Below are positions 8,840 through 17,500 of a stretch of 17,500 nucleotides of DNA, piece after piece. Source of the DNA: Stramonita haemastoma (lineage: Eukaryota > Mollusca > Gastropoda > Neogastropoda > Muricidae); assembly GCA_030674155.1 (NCBI GenBank), contig CM060320.1, positions 13,446,020-13,463,519 of the forward strand, in the 5' to 3' direction. The translations under genes were made by a program, and so were the position numbers. The notes under the pieces were generated by a model that searched no databases, was not told the DNA's origin, and saw only the letters and a program-made list of their open reading frames with translations. Within the stretch, counting starts at the first letter, position 1. Every line of letters begins with the position of its first letter.

Positions 8840-8919
<80 letters not shown>
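8840..8919 (+). repeat. (CT)n microsatellite
   Basis: 80 bp of CT with a single CCT interruption. Confidence 0.95.
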
Positions 8920-8923
<4 letters not shown>

Positions 8924-9193
8924 CCAGAAAAAAATCAGTTCCTCAGTGTTATTTATAGCGCAGCTAACCACCAGGGCCACATTTAACGTACACTGAATTA
9001 TGGGTAACTACTTTTTTGAATTTCTTTTTTGGTAACAATAACAATAATGCTGCTATACGATATATCTGTGTCCTTGTACGTGATTCTTTCCAGTATTGTG
9101 CTTTTCATGTTTACCACATGAGTTTTGTCTACTTGCCTTGCTGTATAATCATACACTTTAAAATGAATTGGCATATACTGTATATATTTTCTT
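8920..9193. other. Unique AT-rich segment
   Basis: Ordinary sequence leading into the AATAAA tail at 9194. It may be the eroded upstream part of that retroposon or a 3'UTR, but nothing identifies it. Confidence 0.35.
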
Positions 9194-9220
9194 GAAATAA
9201 AATTTTGAATTTGTAATAAT

Positions 9221-9225
<5 letters not shown>
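9194..9225 (+). mobile_element. Probable retroposon 3' tail (AATAAAATTTTGA)
   Basis: GAAATAAAATTTTGA matches the tail at 5469-5483 exactly over these 15 bases, and is followed here by ATTTGTAATAATTGAATT. A CT array begins at its last base. The body upstream is not clearly alignable to the 5412 copy. Confidence 0.35.
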
Positions 9226-9592
<367 letters not shown>

Positions 9593-9600
9593 GAAACACG

Positions 9601-9665
9601 GGCAGGTTAGTAGGTAGGTAGACAGACATACATGCAGACAGACAGACAGACAGACATACAGACAA
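9601..9665 (+). repeat. Short TAGG / AGAC tetranucleotide arrays
   Basis: TAGG units near 9606-9621, then AGAC/ATAC units to 9665. Confidence 0.8.
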
Positions 9666-9934
9666 AGAAAGGTGGGGAGATGGGAAGGAAGAGAGACAGA
9701 AGGGTGATAAAAGCATCTATCCACCCCGGCATCTAAATTCACTTAATCTGTCTGGAAATCGTAAAAGCCCTAAGAAATTTCGGAAGGGGAATACGTTCAA
9801 CTTTACTTTGGTTCCACGATTCATCTCACACGTGGGAAGAAAAAAGGTGCCTTACCCCTCATGGTTACTCCATTTGAACTCAGAACATTAGATCCACTCA
9901 ACTGATCAGGATGGATGTGCTGAGGAATAGGGGG
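9666..9934. other. Unique spacer, no gene
   Basis: Ordinary sequence, purine-rich for the first 45 bases. Nothing was recognised. Confidence 0.4.
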
Positions 9935-9969
9935 GTGTGTGTATGTGTGTGTGTGTGTGTGAGAGAGAG

Positions 9970-10045
<76 letters not shown>
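9935..10045 (+). repeat. Compound (GT)n-(GA)n microsatellite
   Basis: GT to 9960, then about 85 bp of GA/AG passing into AAG units. This is the only long array in the window with AG rather than CT on the given strand. Confidence 0.95.
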
Positions 10046-10048
<3 letters not shown>

Positions 10049-10934
10049 AGAAGAGCAAGAACAAGAACAGAAAAAAGAAGATAATGAAAAAACCAATACA
10101 ACTAACCCCACATTTCTATGAAAAATATTCTGCTTTTAACCACACTTTTGTTTCAGACGTTATTGCATGCCTTGTCATAAGCTGATTGAAATAGTCATCA
10201 TTTTGAAGCAATAGGGCAAACGGCAAGAGTAGATTTCGGCAATCTTTTTACCACAATTTGAAGATGTTGGGTTGCGTTTGTTGTTGTTTTATTTTTTAAG
10301 AACATGTGCAATACACTTCTGCAAACACTAGAAAGTTGGAAGGTTCAAATGTATGTTTTTTAAAGATAATGAAGAAGTTTGGGTTATTTAATTATTGATC
10401 TTTTATTTTGAGGACAATGGAATAAGTTCGCGTTTTGCTCTTTTGACAAACCCAATCTCCATGTGATAGCGGTATTGTAAATTTTGCCATCCCTACCCAC
10501 CGGCACAGATAGCCTACTCTTCCAAGGGCAGAACAGATTTTAACGTGTGCGCAAGATGTTCTGACGTTTCTGAAAAGGTTAAATCACTAAAAATACAAAT
10601 GCAGCGCACTGGTGGAACCTCAAGTTCCTGCAATGTGACTTTAGGGTTGCGAAGTTATGCGATATTTGTGGGTTTGTTTTCGTTTTTTGTGTGTGCGTCT
10701 TTGAATAAATACCATGCATGCATGTATCCATTGTTTAAATTTAATCCACCCCTCACCCTGCCCATTCCCGCCCATCCCCCACTTTCCCTTTCCATCCCCC
10801 ACCCCACCCTGTTGCCTCCCTTCTGAAATACCGCGCTTCTGGACTTCAGGCTACAATCTGATTGGTCCCTTGACGATCCTGGGCAGGGGGGAAATGGGTG
10901 GGGTCAAGCAAGTCTCCCATGGGAGTCAGGGTTG
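10046..10934. other. Long ordinary segment, no gene recognised
   Basis: A/G-rich to about 10085, then AT-rich unique sequence to about 10500. A C-rich stretch follows at 10744-10812. The 93-codon frame at 10545-10826 has no domain I recognise. The 10520-10560 part (TTTTAACGTGTGCGCAAGAT) distantly recalls the SINE-body phrase seen at 15250-15264, too weakly to annotate. Confidence 0.45.
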
Positions 10935-10985
10935 TGGTGGGAAGTCATCCGTCATGGTGTCAGTGATAAATCTTTGGTCAGGGTC
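10935..10985 (+). repeat. Second copy of the dispersed fragment at 8088
   Basis: TGGTGGGAAGTCATCCGTCA, GGTGTCAGTGATAAATC and TTTGGTCA align with 8088-8134 at about 35 of 47 columns by hand. Boundaries are uncertain. Confidence 0.35.
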
Positions 10986-11054
10986 CGTTGGATAATACAG
11001 TGTGTCGGGGATAGGGAGAGGTTAGGTCTGTGACTACATCACGTCTGATACGAT

Positions 11055-11108
11055 GGAAGAAAAGGGGGAGGAGAGAAAGAAGAGGGGGGGGGGGGGAGGA
11101 GAGAGAGA
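11055..11108 (+). repeat. Pure purine tract with G-run
   Basis: 54 bases of A and G only, including a 12-13 base G run. A further G run occurs at 11181-11189 just before the GAAT repeats. Confidence 0.85.
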
Positions 11109-11190
11109 CAGATACACACACAAAGGAAAGAGAAGGAGGCTACGAAGGGGGTAGGGGTTAGAGAGGGAGGAGATACAGAGGGGGGGGGGT

Positions 11191-11240
11191 GAATGAATGA
11201 ATGAATGATCTTTGATACGCAAAGTTAAAGATTCTAGGCC
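11191..11240 (-). mobile_element. Probable antisense retroposon 3' tail, (ATTC)n
   Basis: On the minus strand: TTTGCGTATCAAAGATC followed by four ATTC units, comparable to the end seen at 5687-5735. It ends at a G run on the plus strand. Only the tail is evident. Confidence 0.4.
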
Positions 11241-11423
11241 AAGTCTGGTCTTAGATCTAAGTCTGTCTTTATAAATCATGCATGCTTAGAAACGTGAAAT
11301 ATGTAAATGAATAAAACATCCGTGGGGGGGGACAACAACAAAAACGCCACACAACTACTAAATAACACACACAAAAATATATTAAATCTAAGCTGCACGC
11401 TTCTTGAACTTTTTAAAAGAATT

Positions 11424-11425
<2 letters not shown>
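11241..11425. other. Unique AT-rich spacer
   Basis: Ordinary sequence including ATGAATAAAACATC near 11306-11320, which might be another worn tail. Nothing firm. Confidence 0.35.

Positions 11426-11501
<76 letters not shown>
11426..11501 (+). repeat. (CA)n microsatellite
   Basis: 76 bp of CA with one AACA slip, followed by a poly-A run. Confidence 0.95.
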
Positions 11502-11699
11502 AACACTGATAAAAAAAAATAGTAAGAATAATACTGATAACACAAACAAACGCATGGGCGTGTGTGGGCACGAGAGAGATGGGGAAAGAGATGGGGGGTA
11601 GTGTAAGAGAGGGTGGAGAGAAGGAGGGAGAGAGCCGGTACAGTCGTCTATCTCCACAATCCAGGGCTGGGGGGGGGGGGTATCAGAAAATCTCCAGTC
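11502..11699. other. Spacer with purine-rich and poly-G parts
   Basis: Poly-A at 11511-11519, GAGA/GGGA-rich sequence at 11560-11635, and a 12-base G run near 11668-11679. No gene. Confidence 0.4.
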
Positions 11700-11830
11700 T
11701 CTCAATCAAGATAATGTTATTTATCGTCCAGCCGACCACAGGACCGACCTGGTCATGACGGTATCAGGGTCGGGATCTAACCGCTCCAGCCCTGATGTCT
11801 CTCTTCTCTGTGAGTCAACCAGCTTTGGAC
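11700..11830 (-). mobile_element. Decayed antisense tRNA-derived SINE
   Basis: Read on the minus strand, a B-box-like CGGTTAGATCCC (complement of 11772-11783) is followed by CGACCCTGATACC and GTCGGCTGGACGATAAATAA. That layout, a B box then CCCTGA then GGCTGGACGNTAAA, is one I recall from invertebrate tRNA-SINEs. A possible A box lies about 40 bases further upstream (TGGTTGACTCA) but is poor. The end, CTTGATTGAGAG, may be a decayed TTGATTGA tail. It is a different family from the two larger SINEs. Confidence 0.5.
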
Positions 11831-12219
11831 AATTTAGTTATTCTCTCTGTACTGAACGAGGGGGTGGTTTGAGGGGGTAGGGTTTTTTTTCTGGTTGTTG
11901 TCCCCCCAGTTTGCTAGCTGTCAGCAGGAGTGCTGTATTTGTAACTATCACTGACCTGGAAAGAAAGAGGTAGACCTACTGTCAGGTTTCAACTTGCCCC
12001 AGACCCACAGTCTGAACAATTAAGTGTCAATGCAGTTCCCTGTAATTTTTGGGAGTTTCAGGGGAAAAGTCATACCTGTGTTTAAGAATACTCTTTAAAG
12101 GAGCTACAAGAAGTAATATCAGCATCGTTCTTGAGTGTGTGTTCTGCCGCTTAATTAAATGATCGTTTGTCTGACTTTGTCCTGTAGTGTCCAGGCTTCA
12201 TGGTTTGCCTCAACCCATC
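11831..12219. other. Unique segment, no gene
   Basis: Ordinary sequence with a G-rich patch at 11865-11882 and no recognisable feature. Confidence 0.45.
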
Positions 12220-12820
12220 TTTTTTTTTTTTTTGGTCGCTTATCCAGAAATTTCTGTAACGTAAATATGATTATTCTCAGCAACAGCACTGTGTCACCCA
12301 AATCTTTTCTTTCTGTTTAATTTTTTTTTTTTTGGTTTGTGTTGTCACGAAGTATTCTCTGTAATCTTTATTCTTTGTTTTTTCTGGTTTGTTCTGTGAA
12401 ATTCCAGCTCATTTTTTAATCCCCCTTCGGTTGCTTTTGTAATATATCCAAGTACTTAATTCTTCGTCTCAAACTTTGTTGGTTCATATTATAATATTGC
12501 AGCACTGTGTTTCCTCTCTCAAACTGGCTTACTCTTGCTGAATCTTTGTTCTTGCTCTAGTTTAGTCTTTGTTACCCGTTACTCATTCCATTTGTAGCAC
12601 CGTTTCCTGTGTCTCTTTGTCCCCTCTTACTCATTCTTTGTTTGCTCTGTTCATTGTTCATTATCCCTACTTTTGTTGTTTATATAACGTCAGCCCATTC
12701 TTTCTTGAACCATTACTTTTTGGTCAAGATCTTTTTATCTTGAAAACTAAAACTTCTTTGTTGCCCCAACTCTTCTTCTTGTTGTTGCCTTTAATACCGC
12801 TGCTGGTGATTGAAGTGGCA
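12220..12820 (+). other. T-rich segment with irregular CTTTGTT repeats
   Basis: Two T runs (12220-12233 and 12321-12333) are each followed by GG(T/TT). Irregularly repeated TCTTTGTT, TTGCTC and TTACTCATTC phrases run through 12440-12660. The strand is markedly T-rich and G- and A-poor. The open frame from 12569 is hydrophobic because of this bias and ends in a tryptophan run made by the GGT repeat. I do not call it a gene. Confidence 0.45.
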
Positions 12821-12852
12821 GTAGTGATGGCGGTGGTGCTGTTGCTTCAGCA

Positions 12853-12897
12853 GGTGGTGGTGGTAGAGTGGTGGTGGTGGTGGTGGTGGTGGTGGGT
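12853..12897 (+). repeat. (GGT)n trinucleotide repeat
   Basis: GGT/GTG units with one TAGAG interruption near 12864. Confidence 0.9.
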
Positions 12898-13084
12898 AGT
12901 GATGGTGTGGTGCTGCTTTGCTGCCGCCAAACTCTTTAATTTCCTTTTGCATAGTTCGGAAAGTTGCTGTCTTCATTTTGCCCTGAAAATTCCCTTGGAG
13001 GCAGGTGTGCAGGAACGGAATTCAGACACAAAATGAAAAACCCAGAAATAGGCTTGTGATGACAGCGGAGGAGTAGTGGCTGTG
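12898..13084. other. Unique spacer
   Basis: Ordinary composition; no gene or element recognised. Confidence 0.4.
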
Positions 13085-13197
13085 CAACACACACGCACGC
13101 GCGCGGCGCAGGCACACGTGCACGTTTACAAGCGCACCCACACACACAATATACACACATCCGCGCGCGCACGCGCGCGCGCGCCAATGTATGCATG
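13085..13197 (+). repeat. Alternating purine-pyrimidine (CA/CG) region
   Basis: CACACGCACGCGCGCG near 13088-13105, CACACACAC at 13139-13147, then 23 bases of almost perfect CG alternation at 13162-13184 and ATGCATGCAT at 13191-13200. It is strongly Z-DNA-prone. CpG is abundant here, unlike most of the window. Confidence 0.85.
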
Positions 13198-13232
13198 CAT
13201 TTATGGTTTGGGGTGGGTTGTTTGTTTTTTTT

Positions 13233-13316
13233 TAGATAGATGGCATGATAGAATTTTTTAAAACCTACAGATGCACTTTTTATTCAATATACTGTCTGAA
13301 AAAAGTTTGACTTAAC
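13233..13316 (+). mobile_element. Probable retroposon 3' end related to 5412-5494
   Basis: TTAGATAGATGGCATGATAG corresponds to TTAGATAAATGGCTTGATG at 5412. Downstream, ACTGTCTGAAAAAAGTTTGA corresponds to ACCATCTGGAAATAAAATTT. The spacing between the two blocks is similar. Homology is by eye and imperfect. A C run and CA array follow its end. Confidence 0.4.
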
Positions 13317-13321
13317 TTTCA

Positions 13322-13392
13322 CCCCCCCCCCCCCCCCACACACACACACACACACACATATAAAATAAAAATTTGACTTTGACACACACACA

Positions 13393-13481
<89 letters not shown>
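13322..13481 (+). repeat. C16 run and two (CA)n arrays separated by an AATAAAAATTTGA tail
   Basis: 16 C at 13322-13337, CA to about 13358, then ATAAAATAAAAATTTGACTT (about 13359-13378), then about 100 bp of CA (13382-13481). The separator again looks like a retroposon tail with AATAAA and TTTGA. Confidence 0.9.
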
Positions 13482-13482
<1 letters not shown>

Positions 13483-13760
13483 AAAGTACTGACCTTTAAT
13501 AATGTTGTAACTTAAAGGAATATAAGTACTCTTTTTTCCCAAACCACACAGGAGGAGTGCCTGTATACAACAGGGTTAGGCAATCCTCATGCGGGTGGCA
13601 TTCCGAGCAGCCAGAGATAATGAGAGGAATAGGACAACTAATGTGCACGCTCAAAGCACGTGCAGCGGCGGTGGCAGCAGCGTTTGTTGTGAAGTCAGAT
13701 GCTGCTATACTGTGGATGGCATTGAAGAGACTCCTGTCTTCGTTAGACAGTTTCGGCATC
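13482..13760. other. Unique segment, open in both directions, coding status unknown
   Basis: About 200 bases of balanced, GC-moderate sequence (13556-13759) have open frames on both strands. The minus-strand frame starts with ATG at 13759, immediately beside the GT array, and runs 87 codons to 13496. It is not low-complexity, but I recognise no domain, and no partner exon or splice pair is evident. It is the least repeat-like open segment in the window, and that is all that can be said. Confidence 0.2.
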
Positions 13761-13773
13761 GTGTGTGTGTGTG

Positions 13774-13869
<96 letters not shown>

Positions 13870-13892
13870 CGTGCGTGCGTGTGTGTGTGTGT
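13761..13892 (+). repeat. (GT)n microsatellite, about 130 bp
   Basis: GT array with isolated GC and TTT interruptions and a CGTGCGTGCGTG block near 13869-13880. Confidence 0.96.
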
Positions 13893-13909
13893 ATGCATCT
13901 GTCTGTCAG

Positions 13910-13913
<4 letters not shown>

Positions 13914-14003
<90 letters not shown>
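13914..14003 (+). repeat. (CT)n microsatellite
   Basis: About 90 bp of perfect CT alternation after a short CTGT/CAGT transition from the preceding GT array. Confidence 0.96.
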
Positions 14004-15057
<1,054 letters not shown>

Positions 15058-15512
15058 CCACTTTCAGTCTCGGCAGATTTCTCTGTATGAAATTCGGGCT
15101 TCTCACCCCAAGGAAGAGCACGTCGCCACAAGAGCAGAGCCACCGATTCTTTTATTTTTAGAATTCTGTCTGTGTGTATATTTCCCGACCTGAGCGACTT
15201 TTCTTCACAGAATTTTCCCAGGGACAGCTTTTTTCTTGCCATGGGCTCTTTAACGTGTGCTAAATTATAAATGTATTGGTACGATTTTGAATGATCAGCT
15301 AAATTTTAATGCAAACACAGGGCTTCTTGAGTCTTGATATATGGCGCACACATGACCTCAGTTTATCATCACATCTGAAAGGCCAGCACCCAGACCACCG
15401 TTCAAGGTGTAATAGATTGAGGCGGGGAGAGTTTTGGGTTTCAGCGGGGATCAAACTTGTAGCTTCTCGCTGTCAAGACAGTGCATAATCTTGAGATACT
15501 GTAACCACGCAG
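15058..15512 (-). mobile_element. tRNA-derived SINE, antisense copy, divergent and longer
   Basis: Read on the minus strand it has the same order as the SINE at 336-745: a tRNA-like head (A-box-like TGGTTACAGTATC, complement of about 15495-15507; B-box-like GTTTGATCCC, complement of about 15446-15455), then CTTTCAGATGTGATGATAAA, then TTAGCACACGTTAAAGAGCC, TGTCCCTGGGAAAATTCTGT, GGCGACGTGCTCTTCC and GAAGCCCGAATTTCAT, ending AAAGTGG. Similarity over the central block is about three quarters by hand. About 60-100 extra bases sit between the GATAAA block and the TTAGCACACG block compared with the sense copy. Heavier decay of the Pol III boxes suggests an older insertion. Confidence 0.75.
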
Positions 15513-15772
15513 TAGACTGCAGTACGAAACAAATCAATACAAAATAGCCAAACCTCTGACTTGGCTTCCAACTGCTGTGGGAAACAACGCGAAGTATTCG
15601 GTAATGGCAGTGTATATTTTTATCACACATCCTCTGACTGGAAGAGATGAGCAAAGAGGCGTTAATAATGGCATTCCATTAGTGACAGGGAGTTGGCATC
15701 GTGCCGTTCTGTGGGGATGGCACACATTTGTCTGTTGGGGAAAATATCATTCCATCTTGGACCTTGAATAGA
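15513..15772. other. Unique spacer, no gene
   Basis: Ordinary sequence; overlapping open frames on both strands have no recognisable domain. Confidence 0.4.
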
Positions 15773-16010
15773 GGTGTGTGTGTCTGCGTCTGTGTCTGTG
15801 TTTGTGTGTCTTTCTGTCTGTTTTCCTGTCTGTCTTTCTGTCTCTATGGATGGATGCATGAGTGGATAGATATATCTATGTATGTCTCTCTGTTTGTCTG
15901 TGTGTGTGTGATTGCGCGCGTGCGCGTTTGTGTGTGTGTGTGTTGTTTGCGAGCGTGCATGTGTGTGTGTGTCTGTCTGTCTGTCTGTCTTTCTGTCTGT
16001 CTCTCTGTTG
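15773..16010 (+). repeat. Compound GT / CTGT / GATG array
   Basis: GT with CTGT (15773-15843), GGAT/GATA units near 15846-15877, GT with a GCGCGCGTGCGCG block at about 15914-15926, then GT and CTGT again to 16010. Confidence 0.9.
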
Positions 16011-16459
16011 TATATGTGTCTTTGAGATAGAGGGATGTAATGGTAGAAGAAAGTCCGCACTTTAGGATGTGTGGCTAATTTGTGACTGATAACTGGCTAA
16101 CAAGGTCAAATGTGTCTGTATTGACTAAGTATGCGTTGGTTGGTGGTAAGGTGCAGTGGGAAAGCTGCCATTAACGTGGGAGAGAAAGAATTGGAGAGAA
16201 TATTGAAAAACAGAAGAAAAAGGCTGCAGTTTTCATTTAAAACGCCTAATTTTAACTCGTCATGTGTCAACTGATAAAATTCGTAGTGACTTATGAGAAT
16301 GCAATCCTGCAGAAGCTATTCCACGTGGCAGTGACAACGTAAGCACTAGTAAGAACAAGGCTGACACAAGGAACGTACAAGATGACTGATTGGGACGATC
16401 TAACTCTCAAAAAAACCCTTGCAGCTCCCAGTTAGTACTCTTATACTTAAATTTGCCAT
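16011..16459. other. Unique segment, no gene
   Basis: Ordinary AT-moderate sequence without repeats or recognisable coding potential. Confidence 0.45.
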
Positions 16460-16622
<163 letters not shown>

Positions 16623-16685
16623 CTTTCTTCTGTTTTTGCTGTAGTAACTCATTTACAGTCAGTTATTCAGATATATTTTTAAATA

Positions 16686-16964
16686 TGTGGCAGGGCGGTA
16701 ATTAGATTACTTCCCTTGCGAGCGGAACTGCCAATCGCAGCGACGTGGGTACAACGTTGGGATCCACACCTGTGAATTGTGCTACGTTCTGTATCGTTGG
16801 GGGGTGGTCGAAAGCCGTCCTCTGCATGCACTTTGCCCGTAGCGGTAAAATGTAGTATTTATGCAGCCTCTTTTTAGAGGCCACATGCCCATTGTCTGAC
16901 CGTGCTGTCGTCGCCGAGAAGTTGTACAGAGCCGCGGCAGATCAAATATCTGCACTCTGTTACA
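16686..16964 (+). repeat. 5' LTR of the TRIM-like element
   Basis: 279 bp, TG...CA. Contains TATTTAT at 16856-16862 as a possible core promoter. At 16866-16881 a perfect 6-bp stem (GCCTCT / AGAGGC) with a TTTT loop lies just downstream of it. It differs from the 3' LTR at one base in each of two places near its 3' end (GAGCCGCGG, CTGCACTC) and has six rather than five G near 16799-16804. Confidence 0.75.
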
Positions 16965-16967
16965 AAG

Positions 16968-16985
16968 TGGCGTCGCCGACAGGAT
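16968..16985 (+). other. Putative primer-binding site
   Basis: TGGCGTCGCCGACAGGAT begins 3 bases after the 5' LTR. TGG pairs with the CCA end of a tRNA, and the complement (ATCCTGTCGGCGACGCCA) looks like a real tRNA 3' end with discriminator G. From memory that fits a serine-type tRNA better than others; the identity is unverified. Confidence 0.5.
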
Positions 16986-17062
16986 GGAAAGAACTTAGGG
17001 CTACTGATTTGAGCGTCAAATACGCTGGTCAGTACCCACTGTGCCTCGGGACGCGGCACAAA

Positions 17063-17077
17063 GTCAGCGGTGGTGGA
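17063..17077 (+). other. Putative polypurine tract
   Basis: GTCAGCGGTGGTGGA directly precedes the 3' LTR. It is purine-rich but interrupted by T and C, so it is a weak plus-strand priming site. Confidence 0.3.
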
Positions 17078-17355
17078 TGTGGCAGGGCGGTAATTAGATT
17101 ACTTCCCTTGCGAGCGGAACTGCCAATCGCAGCGACGTGGGTACAACGTTGGGATCCACACCTGTGAATTGTGCTACGTTCTGTATCGTTGGGGGTGGTC
17201 GAAAGCCGTCCTCTGCATGCACTTTGCCCGTAGCGGTAAAATGTAGTATTTATGCAGCCTCTTTTTAGAGGCCACATGCCCATTGTCTGACCGTGCTGTC
17301 GTCGCCGAGAAGTTGTACAGAGTCGCGGCAGATCAAATATCTGCGCTCTGTTACA
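17078..17355 (+). repeat. 3' LTR of the TRIM-like element
   Basis: 278 bp direct repeat of 16686-16964 with the same edges, the same TATTTAT and the same hairpin (17257-17272). Confidence 0.75.
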
Positions 17356-17359
17356 AATA

Positions 17360-17459
17360 GAAGGAAGAAAGAAAGAAGAGAAAATGGAATGAAGAAAATG
17401 AATACGGAAAGAGAGAAAAAAAATTCAGAGGAAAAAGGAAGGAAAGAAGAAAGGAAAGT
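17360..17459 (+). repeat. Imperfect GAAA/GGAA purine-rich tract
   Basis: About 100 bases rich in GAAA, GGAA and AAGA units with few pyrimidines, starting directly after the target-site duplication of the LTR element. The last 40 bases of the window are ordinary. Confidence 0.75.
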
Positions 17460-17500
17460 AAATGTTCAATACTTAGCGACACAGATGGTGGCGGAGTTTC

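Larger units (their letters stand above)
16686..17355 (+). mobile_element. TRIM-like miniature LTR retrotransposon, 670 bp
   Basis: Two direct repeats of 279 and 278 bp (16686-16964 and 17078-17355) enclose 113 bp. They differ by two substitutions and one base in a G run, so they are about 99% identical. Each begins TGTGGCAGGG and ends CTCTGTTACA, the TG...CA edges required by retroviral-type integrases. The bases AATA lie immediately before (16682-16685) and after (17356-17359), a 4-bp target-site duplication. A primer-binding-like TGG start lies 3 bases after the first repeat, and a purine-rich stretch precedes the second. There is no gag or pol, so mobility would need enzymes from another element. 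A 1.7-copy tandem repeat of 392 bp is the alternative, but it would not predict TG/CA edges plus a target duplication. Orientation is set by the primer-site position. Confidence 0.75.

Noticed and set aside
10515..10560. Another SINE fragment (TTTTAACGTGTGCGCAAGAT)
   Set aside because: Similarity to the SINE-body phrase near 15250 is about a dozen bases and is not extended on either side.
12569..13036. 155-codon hydrophobic frame that could look like a membrane protein
   Set aside because: Hydrophobicity comes from a T-rich strand, and the tryptophan run is the GGT repeat.
16892..17283. 91- and 84-codon frames near the right end
   Set aside because: They overlap the LTR-type repeats and the short interior of the miniature element, are on opposite strands, and show no gag or pol motif.
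16686..17355. Cassandra-type TRIM (5S rRNA inside the LTR)
   Set aside because: I looked for 5S rRNA-like sequence and Pol III boxes in the LTR and found none; GGTCGAAAGCC only loosely resembles a B box.

Overview
The window looks like non-coding, repeat-saturated DNA from an animal nuclear genome, most plausibly a marine mollusc (gastropod-like). The evidence is the extreme load of long CT, CA/GT, AT, CATA, CTGT and CTT microsatellites, tRNA-derived SINEs whose body I associate from memory with gastropod genomes, AATAAA-ended retroposon tails, and the absence of compact bacterial-style genes. The organism call is inference. I found no protein-coding gene I can support: the long open frames are translations of microsatellites (Ser-Leu, Arg-Glu, His-Thr, Cys-Val runs) or lie inside SINEs or an LTR-type element.

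Layout. 1-335 is non-repetitive. About 336-745 is a full-length sense SINE with Pol III A and B boxes. 746-3125 holds CA, C-run, AT, CTT/CTC, CA/CACG and CT arrays in sequence, including 188 bases of uninterrupted pyrimidine. 3126-3486 is ordinary sequence ending in an AATAAA-type tail, followed by an almost pure G/T tract (3487-3668). 3856-5410 is dominated by CA and CT arrays, a T-poor segment, a G-quadruplex motif and a CTGT/CTGA minisatellite. 5412-6748 contains three retroposon-tail-like sequences beside CT/CTGT or AGAC arrays, plus a perfect 49-bp tandem duplication. 6749-9193 has GT and CATA arrays, a segment distantly repeated near 10.9 kb, and an ordinary AT-rich stretch. 9194-11500 has a CT-CA compound array, an AG array and a CA array. 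A decayed antisense SINE lies near 11.7 kb. 12.2-12.9 kb is T-rich with a GGT repeat. 13.1-14.3 kb contains CG-rich alternating DNA and very long GT and CT arrays. A second, divergent antisense SINE occupies about 15058-15512.

The best find is at 16686-17355: two ~279-bp direct repeats, about 99% identical, each starting TG and ending CA, flanked by AATA on both sides. They enclose only 113 bp, which carries a primer-binding-site-like TGG-start sequence 3 bases after the first repeat and a purine-rich stretch before the second. This is the structure of a young terminal-repeat retrotransposon in miniature (TRIM), a non-autonomous LTR element that would depend on enzymes supplied by another element. 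SINEs and LINE-type tails similarly depend on reverse transcriptase encoded elsewhere. No genes in the window work together. It is a mobile-element and microsatellite landscape, with several array boundaries coinciding with retroposon 3' tails.
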